From NCBI GenBank assembly GCA_023460085.1, contig JAEWRI010000014.1, forward strand, positions 1 through 43,924: 43,924 nucleotides of DNA. The letters run 5' to 3'. This document shows positions 1-6,327 of this stretch, piece after piece. The notes under the pieces were generated by a model that worked only from the letters and a program-made list of their open reading frames with translations, ran no database searches and was not told the DNA's origin. This DNA is from Bacillota bacterium (GTDB lineage Bacteria; Bacillota; Clostridia; Christensenellales; SZUA-584). Each line of letters begins with the position of its first letter. Within the stretch, counting starts at the first letter, position 1. The translations under genes were made by a program, and so were the position numbers.

Positions 1-2
1 AT

Positions 3-92
3 CTTGACTACTACAATAATCGCCGCATTAAGGCAAAGCTAAAGGGCTTACCGCCCGTTGTTCATAGGCAGCAAGCCCTATCGACTACTTAA
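3..92 (+). CDS. IS3-family transposase, C-terminal fragment (5' end outside window)
   Basis: Reading from base 3 gives 29 residues and a TAA stop. They include DYYNNRRIKAKL, then GLPPV and a short polar tail. This matches the end of the DDE integrase core of IS3-family OrfB transposases, where a Y-x-x-YN-x-x-R-(I/P) segment is followed by a K-G-(L/M)-(S/P)-P segment. Only the tail is present because the gene runs off the left edge, so catalytic residues cannot be checked. The inverted repeat at 102-126 lies just behind the stop, as expected for this family. The neighbouring panE-like gene is unrelated. Recognition rests on a short segment, but the position of the repeat supports it. Confidence 0.75.
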   Translation, partial: LDYYNNRRIKAKLKGLPPVVHRQQALSTT

Positions 93-101
93 ATAAATAT
101 T

Positions 102-126
102 TGTCTAACTTTTAGGGGTCACTTCA
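102..126 (+). repeat. Right inverted repeat of the IS3-type element
   Basis: The 25 bases end in GGGGTCACTTCA. Their reverse complement begins TGAAGTGACCCC and continues AAAAGTTAGACA, the usual form of an IS3-family (IS150-like) terminal repeat. It starts 9 bases after the transposase stop, so the element probably ends at 126. The target duplication cannot be confirmed because the other end is not in the window. Confidence 0.65.
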
Positions 127-164
127 GAGCTTTTCGGAGCCTTTTCGATGCAAATTAGCGTAGT

Positions 165-1181
165 TTATCCCTTAAGCGCTGCGTCTTGCAGGTTCAGCGG
201 TTCTATGCCGCGTTTGCCGAACTCAATTTCCTTAATCATCGCCACAATGCGGGAGTTCACGGGCGTTGGTATGCCATGCTCCGTACCTTTTCTGGCAATG
301 TACCCGTTAAAATAATCCACCTCTGTGGGCTTTCCCCGGTTCAGAGATTGCAGGCTGGAGGATTTGAGTCTGCGATATTTAAAGCCGATTACGCGGATGG
401 TGAGATGTCTGCGCAGGTTGTCCAGCGTGCCGCTGCCCTTCACCAGAGCGTAATAGTCCAGCTTGCCGCCATAAGGCGGTATCGTCAGCTTCATCGCGTT
501 CGCGACGTCCATTGCTTCGCGGATGATGGAGATGAATACATTGCGGGCGGAACGGCGCTTCAAAATCTGTCCCAGATACAGACCGCACAGCGCACCAAGA
601 GAAGTGATGCAGGCGTTGACGATCATTTTGCTGTACAGCTCCGCGATAATGCTGTCCGATATCCGTGTGGGAGTCACAGCACACAAGATTTCCCGCAGCA
701 CGGAAAGATCGATGTCTGGCGTCATGCTCCCGATCACGAAGTCGCCCTCCGAGGTCATGTTCAGCGTGCCGTCCTGCAGCATCGTGGAGCCCCAGCCCAC
801 CACGCAGCCCACGGCACGGCGTACACCCACCACTTCGGCGAGTGCTTCCACACAAATGCCGTTCTGCATGGAGACCACCAGCGAGCCCTCTTTCAGCAGC
901 GGAAGCACGCGGCGTGCGGCGTCCGGCATGTCGTATGCTTTGGTGACGATGAGCACGATGTCCAGCGGCCCCGAAAGCTGCTCTATCTCTGCCACGGCAG
1001 TCAGCCGGACGTATTGATCCCCGCGAATGCTGGTGATGTGGAGACCTTCTTGCATAATCTGATCAGCCCTGTCCGGATTTTTGCAGACCAGCTGAACGGG
1101 ATACCCCGCTTTGGCAATATAAGCGGCGGTGACGCCTCCGATAGCGCCCGCTCCGATGACTGCGATGGAAGCATGGGTCAT
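165..1181 (-). CDS. 2-dehydropantoate 2-reductase family protein (ApbA/PanE-like)
   Basis: Encodes 338 residues. The N-terminal Rossmann fold opens with VIGAGAIGG (about residues 8-16), the NADP(H)-binding loop of the ketopantoate reductase family. Lys81 in the IVTKAY segment and Lys185 in YSKMIVNA occupy the places of the cofactor-side and catalytic lysines of PanE. Asn189 follows in the helical C-terminal domain. PanE reduces 2-dehydropantoate to pantoate in pantothenate and CoA synthesis, but this family also holds paralogues that act on other 2-keto acids, and no panB, panC or panD gene is nearby. I therefore give no symbol. The ATG at 1181 has a GGGAGG site upstream. The gene stands alone and ends 39 bases from the insertion-sequence terminus. 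Confidence 0.85.
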   Translation of the reverse strand: MTHASIAVIGAGAIGGVTAAYIAKAGYPVQLVCKNPDRADQIMQEGLHITSIRGDQYVRLTAVAEIEQLSGPLDIVLIVTKAYDMPDAARRVLPLLKEGSLVVSMQNGICVEALAEVVGVRRAVGCVVGWGSTMLQDGTLNMTSEGDFVIGSMTPDIDLSVLREILCAVTPTRISDSIIAELYSKMIVNACITSLGALCGLYLGQILKRRSARNVFISIIREAMDVANAMKLTIPPYGGKLDYYALVKGSGTLDNLRRHLTIRVIGFKYRRLKSSSLQSLNRGKPTEVDYFNGYIARKGTEHGIPTPVNSRIVAMIKEIEFGKRGIEPLNLQDAALKG

Positions 1182-1214
1182 ACGCGTATCCTCCCAAGAT
1201 GCATTTTCAACGCA

Positions 1215-1223
1215 ATTATAGCA
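1215..1223 (-). promoter_or_regulatory. Extended -10 promoter for the panE-like gene
   Basis: On the minus strand this reads TGCTATAAT, an extended -10 hexamer, about 34 bases before the ATG. No convincing -35 is seen, which is acceptable for an extended -10 promoter. Confidence 0.45.
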
Positions 1224-1281
1224 TAAACCGTACCAGGAAAGGGTGTGGATTGATATTTATTTCTTCATAATGCGACAAGTA

Positions 1282-1311
1282 TTGTCAACATAGCCTGTGA
1301 GCGTATATAAT
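1282..1311 (+). promoter_or_regulatory. SigmaA-type promoter for the zinc-ribbon membrane protein
   Basis: TTGTCA at 1282-1287 and TATAAT at 1306-1311 are separated by 18 bases. A small inverted repeat (GACAA, GTA, TTGTC) at 1274-1286 overlaps the -35 and could be an operator. That last point is inference only. Confidence 0.6.
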
Positions 1312-1351
1312 AAAATGCATCAGAAAGAAAACCATGGATATGGAGGGCAAT

Positions 1352-1756
1352 ATGAATTCAGGCGGTACAATTATCTGGCTGATCGTGCTAATTGGAGTTG
1401 CGTTTATTCCGGCGAATATGGCGAAAAAGAAGGGCTACAGCTTCGGCGGTTTTTACGTGTTCGGTTTCTTTATACCGCTGGTTGCGATTATCGTCGCCGC
1501 ATGCCTGCGTGACAAAAGCCACGATGACGATGTGAGACCGGTGTATGGCGCGCCTCCGCCGACATATGGCGTACCGCCGTATGGGGCCAATGTGCCGCCG
1601 TATGGCGCTCCCGTAGCGCCTCCGCCCTACAGCACACCTCCGCAGCCGCCCAAACCGGACGCACCCGCCGCGCTGCCGGAGAAGGTCTGCGCTTATTGCG
1701 GTACGAAAGCACTGGGCGACAGCACAGTCTGCAATTCCTGCGGCGCACGATTTTAA
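1352..1756 (+). CDS. Small membrane protein with Pro/Tyr/Gly-rich linker and C-terminal zinc ribbon
   Basis: Encodes 134 residues from the ATG at 1352, chosen because a GGAGGG site at 1342-1347 fits it; ATGs at 1334 and 1340 are in frame but lack a good site. Two hydrophobic segments fill the first 50 or so residues. A charged stretch (RDKSHDDD) follows, then a low-complexity linker with repeated YG and PPYG units. The C-terminus has two CxxC pairs (CAYC and CNSC), a zinc-ribbon fold common in small Bacillota membrane proteins. This predicts a membrane-anchored protein presenting a zinc ribbon, probably to the cytoplasm. No partner is evident: the neighbours on both sides run on the minus strand. 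Function is unknown. Confidence 0.75.
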   Translation: MNSGGTIIWLIVLIGVAFIPANMAKKKGYSFGGFYVFGFFIPLVAIIVAACLRDKSHDDDVRPVYGAPPPTYGVPPYGANVPPYGAPVAPPPYSTPPQPPKPDAPAALPEKVCAYCGTKALGDSTVCNSCGARF

Positions 1757-1820
1757 CGCTAAGCGCGTGTAGCAGGCCCGTTTTCTATGTTGGGGGCGAA
1801 CCGTTAATCAGGGATTCATC

Positions 1821-1845
1821 GGAATGCCGGAAGGCATTCCTTTTT
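1821..1845 (+). terminator. Rho-independent terminator after the zinc-ribbon gene
   Basis: A perfect 8-bp stem (GGAATGCC and GGCATTCC) with a GGAA loop is followed by TTTTT. It sits between the plus-strand gene and the converging deacetylase, whose stop codon begins four bases further on. Confidence 0.85.
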
Positions 1846-1848
1846 GAT

Positions 1849-2679
1849 TCAGTATGATTCCAGAAGCTGCGTGAGCGTCATTACGCGCAGACTATTTTCG
1901 TTCTTATGTACGTACTCTACCACGCGGCTGAAGTATTCGGATGGCACCTGCATGTGCGCGTCGTCGGTGACCGGTTCAATCTTGTGGACAATCAATATCA
2001 GCGCGCTGCCGCTGCGGATCGCCTTATTGACCGCTTCCTCTACATTTTCAAAGCTCATATCGCACATCAGGTTGCAGATTTCCACATTCTCCAGACTGCA
2101 GCCCGCCTGCGCAGACCACAAACTTTTCAGGCTGCGGCCCGCCGAAAAGCCGCCCGCTTCCAGCGCGTTCACGGTATTGTCGTCAAATTCTCCGCCTGGG
2201 TAGACAACGATATCACAGCCCCGTTTCAGACCCCGGGATTGCAGCCATTCGCGCGCTTTTGTCATCTGCAGGAGCTGTTCGTTCGGCTCGCTGCCTGAAA
2301 GCAGTACATGGTTATAGGTGTGATTCAGCATATCCCATCCATCCAGATACAGATCCGCAAGCTCGGAATATGACATATAGTTTTCGGTATTCACAGCCGC
2401 GGGAATGACGGCAATGGAAGCGGGGTAATCGTACTTTTGCAGCTCTGCATACCCTTGAGAATACTGCGTACTCCAGCCGTCATCCAAAATGAAGGAAATG
2501 CGGGCGGCGCCCGTATCGTCGTCCGCGGCTTGCGCATTCTCCGGCTTCATCAGCCGCATGCGCGCGGTGGTGTCGGTAGCCCAGGCGGAAGTATGCCCCA
2601 GCGCGGAGGGGGCTATGAACACGCACGCCGCGACGGAAGCGAGAAGGACAATATAAATGCGAATCATTGGTTTTTTCAT
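1849..2679 (-). CDS. Secreted polysaccharide deacetylase (NodB domain, CE4-like)
   Basis: Encodes 276 residues from the ATG at 2679, which has an AAGGAG site at the right distance; the open frame extends upstream but into the synthase gene. Residues 1-30 look like a signal peptide or N-terminal anchor. The NodB motifs are visible: DDG at 66-68 (ILDDGWS), the metal-binding pair His120 and His124 in NHTYNH, a PGG segment near 161, and a late His in IVHKIEP. CE4 enzymes remove N-acetyl or O-acetyl groups from glycans such as peptidoglycan, chitin-like polymers or poly-GlcNAc. It follows the GT2 synthase by 8 bases and is the last gene of a three-gene minus-strand set, so modification of the polymer made by that synthase is the natural inference. 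Confidence 0.85.
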   Translation of the reverse strand: MKKPMIRIYIVLLASVAACVFIAPSALGHTSAWATDTTARMRLMKPENAQAADDDTGAARISFILDDGWSTQYSQGYAELQKYDYPASIAVIPAAVNTENYMSYSELADLYLDGWDMLNHTYNHVLLSGSEPNEQLLQMTKAREWLQSRGLKRGCDIVVYPGGEFDDNTVNALEAGGFSAGRSLKSLWSAQAGCSLENVEICNLMCDMSFENVEEAVNKAIRSGSALILIVHKIEPVTDDAHMQVPSEYFSRVVEYVHKNENSLRVMTLTQLLESY

Positions 2680-2687
2680 AACGCTCC

Positions 2688-4016
2688 TTAGCTGTCTGTT
2701 ACGCAATAATACTGCTTGCTGCGGGCTACCTTGTTCCACCTTGCGTCTCTGCGGTTCCAAAAATAGGAGATCGTTCCTGCCATATAGGTAAACAGGTTGA
2801 AATACCGATAAAAAAGCGCATCCAGAACTACCGCGAGCAGTTTCTTTTTCCACGCGCCCCTCGGATATCGGTGATATCTTTTAGATATCACGAGCGCACC
2901 CAGCGTATAGCAAAGGTTCAGAAAGACGCAAAGCCCCAGATAGAACAGGAATGTGCCTGCCGCGCCGGGATGGGTCAGGGCGAGCGCAACCGCCAGCAGG
3001 TAATTCAGTACAGTAAAGAGGCAGGAGAACTGGCCGATAACAAAAGCCTCCGCAAGATAATGGAAGCTAAGGCTCTTATAGAGGAATGTGCGCAACAGAA
3101 ACCTGTGATGATGCATTGTACAGTCCACAAACCCTTTTTGCCAGCGGAGACGTTGACGGGTCAAATCGTGCCAGTTCTCCGGGCACTGCGTATAGCAGAG
3201 CGCATCCGGCAGGTATACCACCTTCTGCTTTGTGTTGTGAATCATCTTCTGTATGCGCATGGTGATGTCGATGTCTTCGCCTAAAGTGCGGCGGTATCTG
3301 CCGACGGCAATCAATGCAGAGCGCTTAAAAGCCCCGAAAGCACCGGAAATAATGGCAATGGCATCCTGCCGGGCCAGAGACAGCTTATAGACGTAGAACC
3401 CCTTCAAGTATTCAAGCATCTGAAGGGAGACCAGTACATTGCGTACACCGCGATAACGGCAGTGATAAAATGCGGGATCATATCCCTGCATGATATGAAT
3501 CGCGCCGCCCGCGGCGACCACGTTGGGATCATCAAACGCGTCGCTCAGAATTTTAAGCGCCCCGCGCTCAAGTACGCTGTCCGCGTCCAGCGTCACAATA
3601 ATCTCCGACTTGGCAAGCATGAGGCCCATATTGAGGGCGGCACTCTTCCCGCCTTTACATTTGTCAATAACCCGAAAATTGCGGTATCTTTGAGAACGGT
3701 ACAGCGTGGCGCGCCCATGGAGAATTACGTCCGGTACAGGCTTGAGATGCAGCAGCTGGTCCAGCTTTTCCAGCGTAGCGTCTTCGGAGCCATCGTTGAT
3801 ATAGATGACCTCGAAACGGCGGTAGTTCATCTGCATCAGTCCGCGAAACGAAAGGGCAACCGTATCCTCCTCATTGTAGCAGGGGATAAGTATACTGATT
3901 TTACGTTCGATATCGCTTTTTGCCACATGTTTTCTGCGTACCAGTAACGCGTTAATCAGGTGGAACAGCGGCAGTATCGTACTGAAGAATATCAGCAGTT
4001 CAATCAGTATCATCAT
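2688..4016 (-). CDS. GT2 processive glycosyltransferase (PgaC/IcaA-like)
   Basis: Encodes 442 residues from the ATG at 4016; GGAAGG lies 5 bases upstream, while an in-frame GTG at 4022 sits too close to it. One membrane helix opens the protein. The GT-A core follows, with SILIPCYNEE, the nucleotide-sugar DxD (DAD, 144-146), an acceptor-side ED (247-248) and QRLRW at 288-292. That Q-x-x-RW motif marks processive beta-glycan synthases such as poly-GlcNAc, hyaluronan and cellulose synthases. Three or four more membrane helices fill the C-terminal third. It overlaps the GH16 gene by 17 bases and is followed by a deacetylase, so the three are co-expressed. The GT-plus-deacetylase pairing resembles poly-N-acetylglucosamine systems. 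Substrate is not determined by sequence alone. Confidence 0.85.
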   Translation of the reverse strand: MMILIELLIFFSTILPLFHLINALLVRRKHVAKSDIERKISILIPCYNEEDTVALSFRGLMQMNYRRFEVIYINDGSEDATLEKLDQLLHLKPVPDVILHGRATLYRSQRYRNFRVIDKCKGGKSAALNMGLMLAKSEIIVTLDADSVLERGALKILSDAFDDPNVVAAGGAIHIMQGYDPAFYHCRYRGVRNVLVSLQMLEYLKGFYVYKLSLARQDAIAIISGAFGAFKRSALIAVGRYRRTLGEDIDITMRIQKMIHNTKQKVVYLPDALCYTQCPENWHDLTRQRLRWQKGFVDCTMHHHRFLLRTFLYKSLSFHYLAEAFVIGQFSCLFTVLNYLLAVALALTHPGAAGTFLFYLGLCVFLNLCYTLGALVISKRYHRYPRGAWKKKLLAVVLDALFYRYFNLFTYMAGTISYFWNRRDARWNKVARSKQYYCVTDS

Positions 4017-4938
4017 CAGCACCTTCCGCTTCCCGGCTGTACAGCCGTATATAATCCACCCTCATGCTTTGAGGAAAAGAAGTCGTGTAATCAGGGCTGC
4101 CAGGCCATTCTCCGCCCACGGCAAGCGTGAACAATACGTACAGCTCTTCGTCGGGAATGCCGGTGCGGGTACTGAAATACAGGGTATCATCCACGTACCA
4201 GCGTATCGAATCCCAATCCCATTCGAGCGCATATGTATGAAATGCTTCCGCGTTTTCAATGTGCAGCATTCCGTATGTTTTGGTGAGGCCGCTGCCGCTG
4301 GGGTAATGGCATACGCCGTAGATGTTTCCGGGTTCACAGCCTACCATCTCCAATATATCCAGCTCATGTTTTCCGCTGTCGGTAGTAAGCCAGAACGCGG
4401 GGAATATACCCTGAGCCACTGGGAGGCTGATGCTTGCTTCGATACGGCCCTGACGCATTTCAAGCTTTCCGCATGTCTGTACCATTCCTGAAGTATACCG
4501 CTTGCCTTCTTTTTCTTCCTCTTTTGCCGTAAGTACCAGGCAGTCGTTTTCGATATAAGAATTATCGGCGGTATAATACTGAAGCTCCCCGTTAAAGTTA
4601 TCCCGTCGGTCCATTTCGGACCAATATTCCATATTAATAAACGGTGCGTCAAACTCATCAGACCAAGCTAGCGTCCAGCCAGCCGAACCAAGATCATCTG
4701 CCGAGGAGGAAGGAGAAACGGTTATCGCCGAAGCTGTGGCTTCAGAAGGAACGAAGGAATTTTCCATTTCCGTAGCGGATGGCGCTGCGTTACCGGATGG
4801 CTCCGCGGCAGGCATCGCCGCTTGCAGCTCATCGCTTTGATGCCCGATCCATCCTTGTTCATATCCGGGATCGAAAATATACCAGCCAAAGCAGAACGCG
4901 ATGGCTAAAATCACAGCGATTACAGCCGCCTTTTTCAT
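4000..4938 (-). CDS. Membrane-anchored or secreted GH16 family glycoside hydrolase
   Basis: Encodes 312 residues from the ATG at 4938, preceded by AAAGGAG. An N-terminal hydrophobic helix (about residues 4-21) precedes a Ser/Ala/Thr-rich linker. The jelly-roll GH16 domain then runs from about residue 85 to 305. The catalytic signature ELDILE lies at 192-197, with Glu192 as nucleophile and Glu197 as acid/base. The domain opens with WSDEFD, typical of laminarinase/beta-1,3(4)-glucanase GH16 proteins. It is the first gene of the set with GT2 and deacetylase. A hydrolase next to a synthase can trim, release or remodel the polymer. The exact glycan is unknown. The C-terminus is acidic (EGADDDTD). 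Confidence 0.87.
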   Translation of the reverse strand: MKKAAVIAVILAIAFCFGWYIFDPGYEQGWIGHQSDELQAAMPAAEPSGNAAPSATEMENSFVPSEATASAITVSPSSSADDLGSAGWTLAWSDEFDAPFINMEYWSEMDRRDNFNGELQYYTADNSYIENDCLVLTAKEEEKEGKRYTSGMVQTCGKLEMRQGRIEASISLPVAQGIFPAFWLTTDSGKHELDILEMVGCEPGNIYGVCHYPSGSGLTKTYGMLHIENAEAFHTYALEWDWDSIRWYVDDTLYFSTRTGIPDEELYVLFTLAVGGEWPGSPDYTTSFPQSMRVDYIRLYSREAEGADDDTD

Positions 4939-5172
4939 AGGTACTCCTTTGCACACATTCCCACGTATGTGAAACTATATGCGTCACAGACGCAAAAAAT
5001 GCGTGCTGTGCAATTCAGTGTGGCCGTAATCAATGGTTTTAAACTACATTTGGTGAAATTTTGGGCACAAACCAACTTTATTGAAACTTTAAATGGGATA
5101 CCAGGCAGTTTGTTTAAAATACTTACAAACGTAAACAATCATTGAGGGCGCTATACATTGCGCGTTTTCAAA

Positions 5173-5181
5173 TGGTATAAT
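5173..5181 (+). promoter_or_regulatory. Extended -10 promoter for the LuxR-type regulator
   Basis: TGGTATAAT lies 29 bases before the TTG start. The same nine bases recur upstream of degV and inside ispH, so they look like a favoured form in this genome. No good -35 is seen. The 272 bases between the GH16 start and this gene otherwise hold only a small hairpin at 4980-4994 (TGCGTC, ACA, GACGCA). Confidence 0.5.
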
Positions 5182-5210
5182 GAAAATATCATCCGGCGGA
5201 GGCTAACAGA

Positions 5211-6185
5211 TTGGGAATTGTTCTTGACGCGATACAGTTTATTGAAACATCACTGCTATTTTCCGCGTTTCTATTTTCCGCGGTGATGTTTATGCGAACA
5301 AGGGACGCGCTTGCGGGGCGGAATTTGATGGTGCTGCTTCCCGTTTCCTCCGTTGTTTTTATTTCGTATATGTATACCATCAACGAGCAGAGCGCGCATT
5401 CCGGTATGCAGGACATCACCTGGTTGTCCCCGCTTTTTGCGCTCGTGGTGGTTGCACTGATCATGATGTCGATTCTGGCAACCTGCTATTACATCATTCA
5501 GCTATTTCCGCTTACGCCGCAGAAGAAACGCCTCTCGATCATATGGGCGGGTGCGCTGGTGGGGGTGCTTCTCGTAGCGACATCGGTGCTCGTTATGTTT
5601 ATGTCAAAGCTGGATCTCGCTAATGCGGTGCGTAACGTGCTGTGGGCATTTTATCCACTGTGCTCCATCGCCATTTTTATAGAAGCGATAGCGCTGCTGG
5701 TGATGTACCGGAACATCAGCAACGCGCACGACAGAAGGCTTGCCCGGTATTTTTTGATTGCATTTTTGCCGCAGGCTTTTTTTTCGGCGGCCGACTTTTT
5801 GCTCATCCGAAACATCGCCTTCCAACTGACGCATCTTTCATATACGGTGTTTTCCATATTTGCGTTCGTCGATTTGTGCTCCTATTTTTTCACCAACTTC
5901 CGCCGCTCGATGGATATCACCTCTTATCACAATTCTCTGAAGGAGCGATATGAGCTTTCGGACAGGGAGCTGGAGGTGCTGGATCTGCTGGCGCGCGGCG
6001 ACAGCAACGAAACCACGGGTGCCAAGCTGCACATTTCTGTAAACACCGTCAAATCGCATATCAAGAGGATATACAAGAAACTGGGTGTGTCCAGCCGGCT
6101 GCAGCTGATGAGCCTGTTGGCAGGAAACGGATTCAACGGTGTCGCGGGCGGAAATGGGTTATCTGGGAAAAATGCGGAGATATAA
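5211..6185 (+). CDS. Membrane-integral LuxR-type transcriptional regulator
   Basis: Encodes 324 residues from a TTG at 5211 with a GGCGGAGG site. The first 225 or so residues form about seven hydrophobic segments with no catalytic motif. The C-terminus (about 247-310) is a GerE/LuxR helix-turn-helix, reading LSDRELEVLDLLARG and then NTVKSHIKRIYKKLG. A polytopic sensor fused directly to a LuxR domain suggests a one-component regulator that senses a membrane or extracellular cue without phosphorelay. It diverges from the GH16-GT2-deacetylase set and precedes the MMPL transporter, so either is a candidate target. This is inference from position, and the terminator at 6274 separates it from the transporter. 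Confidence 0.85.
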   Translation: MGIVLDAIQFIETSLLFSAFLFSAVMFMRTRDALAGRNLMVLLPVSSVVFISYMYTINEQSAHSGMQDITWLSPLFALVVVALIMMSILATCYYIIQLFPLTPQKKRLSIIWAGALVGVLLVATSVLVMFMSKLDLANAVRNVLWAFYPLCSIAIFIEAIALLVMYRNISNAHDRRLARYFLIAFLPQAFFSAADFLLIRNIAFQLTHLSYTVFSIFAFVDLCSYFFTNFRRSMDITSYHNSLKERYELSDRELEVLDLLARGDSNETTGAKLHISVNTVKSHIKRIYKKLGVSSRLQLMSLLAGNGFNGVAGGNGLSGKNAEI

Positions 6186-6273
6186 GGGCGAATCACCCGA
6201 AAAGGGTAACGAGATCCACCCATAACGATGCACAATAGCGCGCGTTGGGGTAATTGAGATTGAACATCCAAAG

Positions 6274-6302
6274 CCATACCATAAGGTATGGTTTTTTATT
6301 TT
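6274..6302 (+). terminator. Rho-independent terminator after the LuxR-type gene
   Basis: CCATACC and GGTATGG form a perfect 7-bp stem around ATAA, followed by TTTTTTATTTT. It isolates the regulator from the MMPL gene, which starts 26 bases later, so the transporter either uses read-through or a promoter inside this short gap that I could not identify. Confidence 0.9.
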
Positions 6303-6327
6303 GCGGATTGCATGAAGGAGGGCGGCG

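Noticed and set aside
186..1226. 346-residue plus-strand open frame across the panE-like gene
   Set aside because: The opposite strand has a clear PanE-like protein with cofactor and catalytic residues; this frame has none.
4980..4994. Hairpin TGCGTC-ACA-GACGCA upstream of the GH16 gene as a terminator
   Set aside because: Six base pairs and no following T-run on the needed strand; too weak to call a terminator or operator.
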